Of a stretch of 64,000 bases of DNA, positions 34,310-46,686 are shown in pieces. The stretch's first letter is position 1, and every line of letters starts with the position of its first letter. The position numbers and the translations under genes were made by a program. Origin of the DNA: Boswellia sacra (lineage: Eukaryota; Streptophyta; Magnoliopsida; Sapindales; Burseraceae); NCBI GenBank assembly GCA_013180625.2, contig SNVD02009547.1, forward strand, positions 330,367 to 394,366. The letters run 5' to 3'. The notes under the pieces are model-generated. The model was not told where the DNA came from, ran no database searches, and saw only the letters and a program-made list of their open reading frames with translations.

Positions 34310-35448
34310 TGTATCACACCCTAACGCCCAACCTAAAGATTACCTAGTGACACTCCAATTGAGTACAGGAGCAATAGCCTGAACCAGCCAATGTAGCCCA
34401 CAAACTGACTCAACCCACCCTAACGACAGCCCAACTGTTGTAGCATCCGCAATGACGGCCGAGCCTAATCAACCTGGCCTACACGCCTTTCCAACCTAAC
34501 AAATATAGCCCTATCCAAAGCCGAACGAAAATTAATATTAGATTGATTCCATGCACCCTCCTCCTTCGTTCCTCGTCCGAAGGAGGAAAAAATTGCATTT
34601 AAAAAATAATTTATGCATATGAAAAAAGTAATTCGATTATTTACACACTCAAAACTCTTTTATACAAGAATAATACTACATCGAGAATTCATCTACAATC
34701 ATTTTTATATAACATAAGTTGACAAGCTATCATTAGATGAGTAAAAAATGAAAATAAATAAAAGATGTTAAATTGAATGACATGATAATTACTCATTTAA
34801 TAATATCTTGTTAACTCAGATTATATAAAATCTTGGTTATAAATACTTTATAGTTCTAGCATTATTTTTTATATAATACACTTAAATCTTTTTAATGCAT
34901 CCTTTACTAAAAAAAAAATAATTAAGTATTTAATTTATACACCTTTTAAAACCCAAAAATAACCTTTTAGGAAATTAAAATTGACATGATTTATCTCTCA
35001 ATTCCTTATTAAAAATTAAATTCTATCTCAAGATTCGTTAGTTATTTATTTTTTATTAGGATATTCGATCCCAAACTAGTTTTTAATGTTATTTGTTTTC
35101 TTTTATTTTTTATCAATAAAAAATAGTAATATTTAATTCAATAGAGGTTTTTAAAGAGAATAAACGATCTTTCAAAGTAAATTCAGAAATTTGATCAGAG
35201 TAATAATGAATAAAGATTGATTATAAAAATTGGGAGTTAATTAGATTTTTAAAATACATAGGCAAATGAAATAAGTGCTTATAGAAAAATCAGAAGAGAA
35301 GGATGAAGATTAAGAATTTGAATGTTTATGACACAGGTCAAAAGAGGAGCAAGAAAAGTTTACAGAGAATCAAGGAACATTCTAGTATTATATACATTTT
35401 TTTTTTAAAAAGTGCATTGATCAATTTCAGATGTGCAAATAAGTCTAC
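34310..35448. other. Spacer
   Basis: 34310-34560 is comparatively GC-rich with repeated CCCAACC and AGCCCA words but no recognisable gene. The remainder is AT-rich low-complexity sequence. Confidence 0.4.
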
Positions 35449-36807
35449 GGGCTCGTTTGATTGGGCCACTGAAATCTGAATCCATTCAGATTTAAGAGAC
35501 TAAAATATTTTTGTATATTTGTTTTTATATCTAATCACTTATTTTCAAAAGAAATTGTCTGAAAATAAAAAGTGAAAATTTATCACTTTTTTTCTTCCAA
35601 ATGTCTGAAAATTTTGAAATGTCTAAACTTTCCTCTTGTGATAATTTTTATTCCATAAATATCCTTTTATATTCGATTAATAAAAGTTATATAATTAATT
35701 AAAAATATTTCATATTAAAAATAAAAATATATTAATATTAAATATTTTATTTTTTATTTAAATTCTGGAATCGGACAACCGTCGTCACTGTTGGCCGGCC
35801 ACCGCCAATCGTCGCTGAAACTGCGCGTCCGGTGATACTGCCGGTACCATCATCGCTGCCTCGGCTTGCCTTACATGGATGTCAGATTTCTTTTGCACGA
35901 AACATGACTGTTTATCTGTTAAAGGCTGGAATGTTTTCAGGCATTTTACAGCGAAACTCCAGTATATCAGCACGAATCATTTTAACAGCCTTGTAGATCG
36001 GTCAAATCCGATCATGATGGTGTAATCAGTGTACGAAACGCACTACATCATCGGCGACAGACGGCGGATGGTAGCTTCGGCGAACGAATTTTCAAATTTT
36101 TTTATTTTTTTGGTTTTAAATAAAATATTTAAATAATATAATATTATTTATTGCATTTGAAATTCAAATTTTAATTTAAAAATTAAATTATGTATGTATA
36201 TGATATAAAATATATAAAAAGAATAATTATAATAATATAATTTATTTAATAAATATGCATTTGAATTTATAAAATTTGACTTGTTTTAAATGCATTGGTT
36301 AATAAAATTAATATAAATAAAAATTTAATGTAATAAATTAATTAAAAAATAATTAAAGTATATAATTATTGATAATCTTGACTTATATCAAACAAAATAT
36401 AAATATATTGGTTTTTATAATAAATAAGCTTATTAATTTATTACTATATTAATATTTCAATTTAATTTTGTAAACTATTTATTTTACACATATTTAAAGC
36501 CATATATTTTAATTTTCATAACAAAAATAAATATTTCATTTTTAAAAGATTGTAATAAATATAACATTAGTTATTTGAATGAAAAGAGAATTTTGATTTA
36601 ATTTTAAGAACTTGCACAAATGTAATATAAATATTTTAAATTTTTATTATAAGGATAAAAATGTCATATTAAAAATGAGATGTACCCTAACCACTTTTTT
36701 TAAGTGTTACGTAAAAGAGTAAACAAACATCTTATTAAGTGGTGTCAATTAAGTCATAAAAAGTGTTTAGATCTAAAAAGTGTTAAGTGATTTAAACAAA
36801 CACCACC
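35449..36807. mobile_element. PIF/Harbinger-like MITE with GC-rich core
   Basis: A 1359-bp element starts GGGCTCGTTTGATTGGGCCA and ends TTTAAACAAACACCACC, flanked by TAC on both sides (35446-35448 and 36808-36810). Its ends resemble those of the element in the TH2 intron (CTGAATC on the left, GATCTAAAAAGTGTTAAGTG on the right). A GC-rich block at about 35770-36090 differs sharply from the AT-rich arms and could be captured host sequence. The 62-codon frame in it is not recognised. Confidence 0.65.
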
Positions 36808-36810
36808 TAC

Positions 36811-37328
36811 CTATATATATTCTAATCTGAATCATACAACCTGAATTTAAATTATACAACTTTGATTGACAAAATATCATTGAACTGAATGAATACAAAT
36901 AAAAATAATAAATAAAAATAAAATTTAAGATAATCATATTTTGAATTAGGTTATATCATCTGATGTTGTATGGATATCGTCGCAATCAGCAATGTTGATT
37001 ACACTACTATTTATATACTTTTGATCTTCCTAAATAACTTCAAAGAACTATTCTAGTCAGCCACCCGCCCTTGCTCCCTTTAGTAACCTTTTTATAATAA
37101 ACGAATTCAGTCCCTCACACTATTAGACCCTTTTCCTCTTCAATAATAATCCAACTATTTTACAAAATGGGGTGAAAAAAAATCCTTTTATGAATCAACC
37201 AAATCCTTTCGAAATTTCCATTCCTAAGAAGATGATACATGTTCAATTGATTGCAGTGAAAATGAAAATAATAATAATAATAATAATAATAATAATTTTG
37301 TAACGATACTATTAAAAATATCATTAAA
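36811..37328. other. AT-rich spacer with (AAT)n
   Basis: No gene recognised. It carries an (AAT)n microsatellite at about 37267-37296 and ends in the TTTAT target duplication of the next element. Confidence 0.5.
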
Positions 37329-37333
37329 TTTAT

Positions 37334-38179
37334 TGTTAGGATCATGCCACATAATTGCCATGTGTCAGCCTAGGTAGCATACTAAGTTGGCAATTTTTGA
37401 GAAAAACAAGAAAACGGAATCAGTTTATTGTTTTGCATGTTTACTGTTTTGAATATTTCCTATTTTGATTATTTCCTATTTTACTGTCTTCAGTTAAGAA
37501 AATCGTTACTGACCTTTGTTTCCAAAATTGGTTTCCAATTTAGGAAAGTTATTTATTTAACTTAACTTTAGGAATGGTTGATTATCCTATTCATGCATTG
37601 AATGTCCTAATGACAAATTGCTTTCTTAGAATTCATTCTATGCAGGTTTAGGAAGCAAATCAAGGAATCCTTATGGAATAAAAAGAAGCTGGACGTGCAA
37701 TAAATAAAGTCCAATATTATTGAAGTCCATTAGTTACTTTTTGGCAAGTTATTTTATGTGCTACTCTAGAAAGCTTTATTGTTTTATTAGCTTGCATCTA
37801 TGGTTTGTCTTCAAGAGTGTTTGTGGAATGCTCAAGTGAGTTTCAGTTATTCACCAAGGGAAGTTGTAATCTGTTAAAGGGTAGTGAAGTGTATCAAGGT
37901 TTAGGAAGTTGGTTCACTAGAGTTAGAGTTCCTGGAGGGAACGTTGGTTACAAAGAAAGGTAAGTGAGTAAGTGAGAGAGGGTTTCTCTACTACTGTAAT
38001 GTAGTTTGTAACCCTGAATAACTTAGTGAATTGCAGCTTGACTACCCGTGGATATAGGCTGGTTTATGGCTGAACCACGTAAAAGTTTCTGTGCACTGTT
38101 ACTTTTCTGTTGGTTATATTTTACTTAATTGCATACGTGTGTGTCTGGCATAACTACATCCATGGCTTCTAAACTTACA
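37334..38179 (+). repeat. 5' LTR of the Sirevirus-like element
   Basis: 846 bp, TGTTAGGATCATGCC to CTAAACTTACA. It matches the 3' LTR at 54385-55233 along its length, with visible substitutions and small indels, so the insertion is not recent. Confidence 0.92.
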
Positions 38180-38181
38180 AT

Positions 38182-38193
38182 TGGTATCAGAGC
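38182..38193 (+). other. Primer-binding site, initiator tRNA-Met type
   Basis: TGGTATCAGAGC lies two bases after the 5' LTR and is the standard copia priming site. Confidence 0.93.
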
Positions 38194-38252
38194 AGAACAC
38201 TAACTGAATTATGTAGATTCTATTTTCTTTTGAACTTTGGATTTTCTCAGGA

Positions 38253-39055
38253 ATGGCTGTTCGATTAATCATCCACCATTACTTGATGAAGACAACTATA
38301 GTTACTGGAAGGCTAAAATGAAGTTCTTCTTGAAGTCTAATATTGATGAAAAAGTTTGGAGATCAGTTGTTTATTTCTGAAGTCCACCTACTCATGTAAA
38401 TGGTGATGGAGAAACAAAAGAGAAACCCAAGGCAGAATGGAGCAAGCAAGATCTTAAAGAAGCCTAATTGAACTCCAAAGCCATCAATGCCCTCTTCGAT
38501 GTTGTTAACATACATTCATTCAGTCTTATATCTTCACGCACCACTACCAAAGAAGTTTGATAGAAACTTGAGAACAATAATGAAGGTACTACTTCTATTA
38601 AAAGAACTAAGATTATGATGCTTGTTACTCAATTTGAAAATATGACAATGCATGAGAATGAAACTGTTTTTGAATTTTATTCAAGATTATGTGATGTAAC
38701 AAGTGCCTCAACTCTTCTTGGGAAAAGGTATGAAGATTCTCAAATTGTTGGAAAGATCATTAGATATTTACCAAAAAAATTTCAGGTTAAGGCAACAATG
38801 ATTTCAGACACAAAGAATCTTGATGAGCTAAGGATTGATGAGTTGTTGGGATCTCTTCAAACAATTGGGCTAAGTATCATGCCAAAGAAGAATAATAAAT
38901 CAATTGCATTAAATGCCTCCTCTTCAAAGACAGAAATTGATGAAGCTGGGTTAGAAAGTCAAGATAAAGATCAACTAGCTTACATGGTGAAAAATTAAAC
39001 CAAGTTTCTGAAAAGGAATTTAAAAAAGAAGAATCAAGGTAAAAGACAGAAATAA
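38253..39055 (+). pseudogene. gag: Sirevirus-like gag (broken)
   Basis: The ATG at 38253 is out of frame with the gag-like LLDEDNYSYWKAKMKFFLKS that follows. Stops appear near 38380 and 38464. The longest open part (38615-38998) has MLVTQFENMTMHENETVFEF and LGKRYEDSQIVGKIIRYLPK, typical of the UBN2-type copia gag (capsid). Near 39140, FGHIKSECANL is the remnant of a CCHC zinc knuckle whose first Cys region is damaged. The protein would package RNA in cytoplasmic particles if intact. Confidence 0.8.
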
Positions 39056-39868
39056 GTAAAGTCTACTGTAGATTTCAAGAAATTCAATAAAGAACCAGAA
39101 AAGAAAAATCAAGTACAATGCTATGATGTTCTAGTTTTGGTCACATTAAATCAGAATGTGCAAACTTGAAGAAGAAAGACACGAGACTCAATGCAATCTA
39201 GAGTAATAGTGACTCTAACAACAGCTCTGAAGATCAAGAACAGTAGAATGGTTTTATTGCATTTGTAGCATCAGCATCTGATAAGGGAAAGTCAATTATG
39301 TATAAGCTACTGAAACAATTCAAACAAAAGTAAAGGCAGTTGAGGAGGATGACAATAAGACTATCTTTGATCTAAACTACTATAAAAAGTTGTAGAGAGC
39401 CTATAATGATCTTTACCTTGCATAAGAGATTGAAATGTCAAAGAATAAAGAGCTGGAAAAGAAAGTTTAAAAGTTTGAACAAGAAATTGAGATTGTGACT
39501 TATGAAAAAGTCTACTTGGAGGAGAGAGTTACTAAACTTGAATCTACCATTGAAAATCTGAATAAAGAACTGGTTAAGAAAATTAAATGCTTGTAAGAAC
39601 ATGAAGCAACCATTCAAAGTCTCAACAAGGGATCGAAGAAGCTTGATGATATTTTAACTCAAGAGAGGATTGGCTTAAGCAAACATGGATTGGGGTATGA
39701 AAATCACAATAAAGCCTCAACTTTAAAAACAGTCTTTGTTAGAGCATCAAATAACAAGTTATATTCAAGTTGAAAAGGTACTTATTCATCTCCAGAGACA
39801 GGTAAGAAAGGTAAAAGCATTTCACCCCAAAGCTTTAAAAGCTCTTACCGTAGCACTTCATCTCATTT

Positions 39869-40600
39869 ATGAAATCTAACTCAGGTCAAGCTAAGAAATT
39901 TGGTTCCATCTGCAATTTCTGTGGTGTTAGAGGTCATATTAGGCCTAAGTGTTACAAACTAAATAATTTGCCTTATCAGAATGAAAACAGTACAAGCAAT
40001 TACCTAAAACACGATAGAAATGGGTCAAGAAATAGGTTATTAGATATAATGTTGCATTAACTGTTGTTAATGCTTCTACTAATGAATCTTGGTACTTTGA
40101 TAGTGGTTGTTTAAGATATATGACAGGTAACAAAGAATTTCTAAAAAATTTCAGAATTTGCAACCATGGCTCAATCACTGTTGGAGATGGTGCAAAGAGT
40201 AAGATGGTAGGTAAAGGAAATTTGTGTGTTGATGGCTTGCCTGAATTTTATGATGTTTTATTTTATTGATGATCTGAAAGCTAATTTGTCAAGTATTAGT
40301 CAAATTTGTGATGACAAGTACATTGTTGAATTCACACAAAACAAATACATGGTGCGTGATTCTAAAAAGAATTGCATTCTAGAAGGAAGCATGTCTAATG
40401 ATAATTGTTATTTGCTGACCAAACTGAATGCATTGCATGCTAAAATGACTGACATTGAACCATGGCATCAAAAATCAAGACACATGAATTACAAAGACTT
40501 AGTTTAGTTAACTAAAACCGGAGCAGTAAGAGGTATGCCTAAATTTGAACAAAAACTTGATGTTGTTTGTGGTCCATGTCAAAGAGGTGAGTGAATAAAA
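39869..40600 (+). pseudogene. pol: Second zinc knuckle, protease and start of integrase
   Basis: The frame 39869-40060 carries CNFCGVRGHIRPKC, an intact C-x2-C-x4-H-x4-C knuckle. Near 40087, ESWYFDSGC is the aspartic-protease site (DSG). The following frame (40226-40507) has LKANLSSISQICDD and EPWHQKSRHMNYKDL, the start of integrase with its GAG-pre-integrase domain, and CGPCQRG near 40572 is part of the zinc-binding region. Stops break the chain. The nested copia element begins at 40603, and the coding order resumes at 46687. Confidence 0.75.
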
Positions 40601-40602
40601 AG

Positions 40603-41164
40603 TGTTAGAAAATGTATACAATATATAAGGATAACATATAAAAATAATTTAATTTAACTTTAAAATAAAATTACCAACTGAAAGCTCGTCCTAGCAATAG
40701 AAATTATCTGTCGAGGCTCGTGTATCACATGATTTCCTTAAAACAGATTCATCTTCTCCACTAGGTGCTTGAGAATTCTATTGACGTCTGTTTCCCAGGA
40801 TACAACGACAACTAATAGCAAGAGAAGCATTACTTTTTTACTGAAGTGAAGTGGAAACCCTTAAACTCTATCACAAACTTTAGAACTAGAAGCTAAAGTC
40901 ACAAGAAAGTAACAGATAAATAAGCTAGAGAGAAAGAGAGAGCTAACTTATGGTGTGTAGAACAAATGAGGTAGAACCTTTTTATATAGGCTAAAACACT
41001 TGTAACTTGTGGAACTTGAAACACTAACTTTATTAACTCAAAATCAATTTTTATTCAATACATGAAAATTCATGAATATATGAGTTATGAATTTGAAAAG
41101 ATTTATAACATCTAGGAATTTGTAAAGACTTCTAACATCAATTTCATTCACTAATTTTCCAACA
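40603..41164 (-). repeat. 3' LTR of the nested copia element
   Basis: 562 bp with TG and CA ends. It contains GAGGCTCGTGTATCACATGA and matches 46126-46686 throughout, with scattered differences. Confidence 0.92.
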
Positions 41165-41734
41165 ATCCTTTACATGAATGAATTGATTGAAAAAAACAAA
41201 TATTTGACCTAGTGATAGAGTTCAATGATCGAAACCTGCATAGGATAGGTATATGTTACCCTTTAAACCTTCCTTTGTAAAAGCATATTTACTTTACTAA
41301 CAAGTCAACAGACATGATGTCCTTGAACTATTCTGTCGTTTATGTAAACAATGATATACTCCACACAAAAATCTTTCCTAGAATTTTTAGTTCTCACTAT
41401 TATGTTCGTTTTGGCTATGAACATACCTTGGTAGCCCACTTCATTCTCACATAGCTGATTTCTTATCAAAAAGTAACTCGCATTACTCTGCTCGGATTTT
41501 TGACGCATAAGAATCATTAAAAGCAAAGCTTAACCTTATCTCACGGGCATCACTATTTTCATCATAGGAATCGGCAAGAGGTTACCCCCTTCAATGATCT
41601 ATCTAAGTCTTTACAATTAGGTTGTTCCTTTGAACCTAGATCTTAGGATCTCTAGTCAACTAGGTTGGGTTTCCTTTGTATTGACTTATTCTTTCATAGG
41701 CTTCCGCCCATTCCTTTAGATGACTTATCAACTA

Positions 41735-41849
41735 GCTCTCTATTTAACCTTTTGGTTAGCGAATCCGCAAGATTATCCTTAGACTTTATATAGTCTATAG
41801 TGATAACTCCAGTTAAGAGTAGTTACCTAATGGTATTATGTCTACGACA

Positions 41850-41885
<36 letters not shown>

Positions 41886-42110
41886 AGCTTGTGCAATAGC
41901 AGATTGACTATCGTAATGTATACATATAGGCGGCACAGGCTTAGGCCAATTTGGAATATTTTTTAAGAAATAGCGTAGCCATTCAGCCTCTTCACCACAT
42001 TCATCTAAAGCTATAAACTCATATTCCATTGTGGATCGGGTTATAACCATTTGTTTAGAAGATTTCCACGATATAGCAACTCCAGCTAGTGCGTGCACAT
42101 ACCCACGAGT
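41735..42110 (-). pseudogene. Copia RNase H (nested element)
   Basis: The frame 41823-42098 reads [20 protein letters not shown], then [20 protein letters not shown] and [12 protein letters not shown], the standard C-terminal RNase H of copia pol. The family word after TRSTME is normally S, and here it is Y (STMEYEF). The last segment to about 41735 continues in broken frames. It would degrade the RNA strand during reverse transcription if functional. Confidence 0.8.
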
Positions 42111-42479
42111 AGAGTTTGAGTCTTTTATATCAGATATCTAATTTGCATCGTTGTATCCCTCAAACAATGCAAGATATCTAGTATAATATAATCTATAGTT
42201 ACAAGATATCGTAACTACCTAAGTACTTTCACAATACATTTCCAATGCTCGACACTTGGATTACTTATGTATCTACTTAGTTTACTAATTGTGTAGGCTA
42301 TATCAGGACTTGTACAACTCATCAAGTACATTAGACTATCAATCACTCTAGAGTATTCTACTTATGAAATACTCTCACCTTTATTTTTCTCAAGTGTTGA
42401 CTCAAGTCTATCGGTGTCCTAGACACTCCAGAATCATCTTTGTTGAATTTTCCAGAATCTTATCTACGTAGTGTGACTG

Positions 42480-43205
42480 ACTAAGCATGAGTCCATCAGA
42501 AGTCCTTGTAATTTTAATTTCCAAAATTAAATCAGCCAGTCCCATATCTTTCATGTCAAATTTTGAATTCAACATGTTTTCTGGTAGATTTTATTATCTT
42601 CTCATTACTACCTACAATGAGCATATCATTAATATAAAGACACAAAATAACATAACCATTTTCAGTATTTTTGACATAGACACATTTGTCACACTTATTG
42701 ATTTTAAACCCATTTGCAAGCATCACACTATCAAACTTTTCATACCATTGTTTTGGTGCTTGCTTTAAGCCATACAGAGACTTCACCAATTTGCAAACTT
42801 TCTTTTCTTATCCAAGAGCAACAAACCCCTCAGGTTGTTCCATATAGATCTCTTCATCTAAATCACCATTAAGAAATGTCGTCTTTACATATATTTGATA
42901 TACTTAAAGATTCTGCAAAGCGGCAATCGCGAGTATTATCCTAATGGAATTTATTCTCGTCACTGGAGAATATATATCAAAGTAATCTAGACCTTCTTGT
43001 TGCTTATAACCTTCGATAACAAGTTTAGCCTTATACTTGTCAATTGATCTATTTGCTTTTATCTTCTTCTTGAAAATCCATTGGGAACCTAGTGGTTTGC
43101 ATCCCATAGGAAAATCCATAAGTTCCCATAAATGGTTTCGCTTTATGGAATCAATTTCACTCTTAATAGCTTCTTTCCACAAAGGTCCCTCTATAGAGCT
43201 CACAA
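42480..43205 (-). pseudogene. Copia reverse transcriptase (nested element)
   Basis: Frames 42904-43203 (LWKEAIKSEIDSIKRNHLWE, then GSQWIFKKKI) and 42556-42789 (KSLYGLKQAPKQWYEKFDSV, then ILCLYINDMLIVGSN) cover the fingers and palm. The catalytic box, normally YVDD, reads YIND, so the first catalytic Asp is replaced by Asn. A stop and frameshift separate the two frames. The enzyme would be inactive. Confidence 0.85.
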
Positions 43206-43244
43206 CTTCTTTAAAGCTCTAACATATAAACTAAAAAATATTGA

Positions 43245-44400
43245 CTAAAGGATTCTAAAGGATTTTTCTATTCTTGCTCTTTTACTACGTCTAGGCTCAT
43301 CTTCAATAACTTGTTCTTGGTCCTGACTACCCTCAGTGATAGCCTCATAAGTTTGTTCAGATGAACTTGGTTCTTCTTTGGATTTATACGAAAATTCATG
43401 TTCAAAGAATGATGCATTTCTCGATTCCATTGTTGGGTTTTTATGTATATCTTGGATTTGTAACTTATACACAAGAAACCGATAAGCACTACTATTATGA
43501 GCATATCTTATGAAAATGCAATCAATTGTTCTTAGACCTATTTTCATCTTCTTAGTTATAGGTACCACTACTTTAGCAGGACACCCCCACACTTGTAAAT
43601 ATTTGCAGGAAGGCTTTCTTCATTTCCATAATTCATAAGATGTCTTTTTATCTTTCTTGTGGGGTACCTTATCTAAAAGGTAATTAGCTAACAAAATAGT
43701 TTCCCTCCCACATGTTCTAAGGCGACCCGGAACGTAACAATATTGCATTCATCATTTCTTTCAAGTTACAATTTTTAAGCTAAGTAACTCTGTTTGATTG
43801 AGGCAAATAAGGTGGTTTGGCCTCATGTATTATTCCATGTTGTGCATAGAACTCACCAACAGGTGATTCATACTTTTCACCACTGTCAATTTTAATCACC
43901 TTAATATTCTTATTAAGTTAATTTTCAACCTCATTTTATAAAGAATAAGCTTCTCTATTGCTTCATCCTTGCTTTTCAATAAATAAACATAACAATATTT
44001 TATGCTACCATTAAAAAAAGTAATAAAATACTTATTGCCACCTCTTGTTTGAACAAATTTCAAATCAAAATATCACTGTGAACTAAATCAAAAGGTTCAA
44101 TATTTCTTTCTATAGTCTAAAAAGATGACATTGTCAATTTCGCCTCAACACAAGTTTCACACTTATGTTTTAAATTAATTTGACAAGCAAGAATATGATT
44201 TAAGTTAACTAATCTATGGAATGTATTATAATTAACATGTCATAGTCTACCATGCCATAAAAAAGAAGACTCAATCAAATAAATAGAAGAACTAGTTTTA
44301 TTGATTTTGGGCTTTACAGTTATTACATTGAGTTTAAATATACCCTCACTCTCATATCCCTTTCTAACACACATATCACCCTTGGTAAGTACAAATTTAT
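43245..44400 (-). pseudogene. Copia integrase (nested element)
   Basis: The frame 43245-43592 (MWGCPAKVVVPITKKMKIGL, then a tail ending EPRRSKRARIEKSF) is the end of integrase leading into the region before reverse transcriptase. Upstream, about 43600-44400, integrase core sequence is visible only in short broken frames (for example, complement text corresponding to HGIIHEAKPPYLPQS around 43810-43850). Heavy decay. Confidence 0.65.
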
Positions 44401-44404
44401 CTGA

Positions 44405-44716
44405 CTAAAAAACCATGCAAAATCCATGCTTATTCAATAATGAACTAGACACTAAGTTCTTATAGATTTCTGGCACATACATTACGTTATTTAGAGTCAA
44501 CTCTTTCCTAGAGGTCATCTTTAGAACCACTTTGCCTAGACCTTTTACCTCAGATGTGGATGAGTTACTCATGAAGAGCTTCTCCCCATTCTTAATAGCT
44601 TCAAAGGTTGTGAACAGACCTTTGTCAGAACAAACATACCTTGTAGCTCCAGTGTCAATCCACCATTCTTTTGGGTTACATCCAACTAGAGTGACTTCAG
44701 AAACGACAGTAGACAA
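44405..44716 (-). pseudogene. Copia aspartic protease (nested element)
   Basis: [20 protein letters not shown] carries the DTGA active-site triplet, and [20 protein letters not shown] is the usual region just downstream. The protease would release gag and pol proteins from the polyprotein. The frame is short but uninterrupted over the domain. Confidence 0.82.
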
Positions 44717-44939
44717 GTTAGCTCTGATACCTCTTGTGTGATGTTGTTCACCACATTCGCTTCATTTTTTTCTTCTTTGGAAATCGACAATCTGAAGCCT
44801 TGTGAACCATCTTGTCATAGTTAAAAGCACTTCCCTTGGAACTTCTATTTCTTAGAAATTCCACCCTTAGGCCCTAGCTTGAAGCATTTATTCGACTTGC
44901 TCTTGTTTGCCTTAGAGCCTTAACCATACTCTACTACAT

Positions 44940-45625
44940 TAGCCTTTACCACTTCAAAAGTTTAACTTCTCTTTTCTAAGCCTCTGTTGTCTTCTTCAAT
45001 ACGAAGTCTAACTACAAGCTCTTCCATGTTTATCTCATTTCTCTTGTGCTTCACATAATTCTTGAAATCCTTCCATGCAGGGGGTAGTTTCTCAATCACA
45101 GCTGCTAATTGAAAGATTTCACTAAGAACCATCCCTTCAGCATGTATCTCATGAAGGATCACTTGGATCTCTTGCACTTGACTTATCATAAATTTGGTGT
45201 CCACCACTTATAATCAAGAAAGTGTCCCACCACAAACTTTTTGGAGCAAGCATACTCAGTCTTATATTTCTTCTTTAAAAACTCCCATAATTCCTTAGTT
45301 GATTTTTTTCTCAATATAAACATTGTATAATATCTGTCAAGCCATTCATGACATAATTACGATATAAGAAATTAGAATGCTTCCAAGCGTCAATAGCACT
45401 AACGACTTGGACATCTTGCTCTCCTTCATTGAGTTTATGTGGATCTTTAGTTAAGAACTTGGCTAGACCTAGAATTGTCAAGTAAAATAGCATCTTTTGC
45501 TACCATCTCTTGAAATTCAATCCACCGAATTTCTCTAGTTTTTCACCGTGGTTTACAGGAATCGAAATATATATAACTGAGACAGTAGCCATATTAGGTT
45601 GTTGAGAACCAGTAACATCAGCCAT
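44940..45625 (-). pseudogene. gag: Copia gag (nested element)
   Basis: An ATG at 45625 opens MADVTGSQQP. Later frames give FYLTILGLAKFLTKDPHKLN (45311-45493) and VQEIQVILHEIHAEGMVLSE with LPPAWKDFKNYVKHKRNEIN (44962-45207), the standard UBN2 gag. A stop near 45311 and shifts split it. A decayed zinc knuckle lies at about 44760-44870. Confidence 0.8.
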
Positions 45626-46024
45626 CTCAACAACAATAACAACAACTAGAATTAAAAAATCAAACGATTTTTAATTTCTTCAACAAAGTATAGTTTGTGA
45701 GAACAATTGAATAACTTTGAATAGATTATTCCCAGGAAAGACCTGAGAGTTCACAAACAGGTCCCACTTAAAACTCAGCCTCCTTACATAGAATTTCTTT
45801 ATAAGAAATTTCCAGGAAAGACGTGGAGGGGTCACAGTTGCTTTTACTTCAAACGCAGTCTACTTAGAAAGAACTTCTCTATTTAGTTACTATCTAGTTG
45901 ACGCCAACAAACTATAAAAAGCCTTCCACAAAAATATCACACCAAATATATATATATATCAATAATTAAAGGCCAGAGCAATTTATATATTCAAACAAAT
46001 AAAATTATATATATACATACATAC

Positions 46025-46030
<6 letters not shown>

Positions 46031-46065
<35 letters not shown>
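46031..46065. repeat. (AT)n microsatellite
   Basis: About 17 AT units near the 5' LTR of the nested copia element. Confidence 0.9.
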
Positions 46066-46069
<4 letters not shown>

Positions 46070-46125
46070 GATTCTAACATGCCACTTTTAAAAAACTTAT
46101 ATAAAGTAATAATCTATTTTAAGTT

Positions 46126-46686
46126 TATTAGAAAATGTATGCAATATATGAAAATAACATAAAAAAATAATTTAATTTAACTTTAAAATAAAATTACCAA
46201 TTGGAAGCTTGTCCAAGCAATAGAAATTATCTGTCGAGGTTTGTGTATCACACGATTTCCTTAAAACAAATTTGTCTTCTTCACTAGGTGCTTGAGAATT
46301 CTATTAGCGTATGTCTCCCAGGATACAATGACAACTAGTAGCAAGAGAAGCACTACTCTTCTACTTAAGCGAATTGGAAACCCTTAAACTCTATCATGAA
46401 CTTTAGAACTATAAGCTAAGAACACAAGAAAGTAAGAGATAAGCAAGCTAGAAAGAAAGAGAGAGCTAACTTATTGTGTGTAGAACAAATGAGGTATAAC
46501 CTTTTTATGTAAGCTAAAGCACTCGTAACTTGTGGAATTTGAAATACCAACTTTATTAACTCAAAATCAAATTTTATTCAATACATGAAAATTCATGAAT
46601 ACAAGAGTTATGAATTTGAAAAGACTTATAACATCTAGGAATTTGTAAAGACTTCTAACATCAATTTCATTCACTAATTTTCCACA
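46126..46686 (-). repeat. 5' LTR of the nested copia element
   Basis: 561 bp. Its first bases read TATTAGAAAA where the partner has TGTTAGAAAA, and it ends TTTTCCACA where the partner ends TTTTCCAACA. A clear primer-binding site next to it is not preserved. Confidence 0.9.

Larger units (their letters stand above)
40603..46686 (-). mobile_element. Full-length copia retrotransposon nested in the Sirevirus-like element
   Basis: LTRs at 40603-41164 and 46126-46686 start TGTTAGAAAA and end TTTTCCAACA, with slight decay in the right copy. The flanks AAAAG (40598-40602) and ATAAG (46687-46691) are a 5-bp duplication with one mismatch. On the minus strand, gag, protease, integrase, reverse transcriptase and RNase H follow in copia order. 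Stops and shifts disable it. Its LTR family is shared with the deletion derivative at 20255-21972. Confidence 0.92.
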
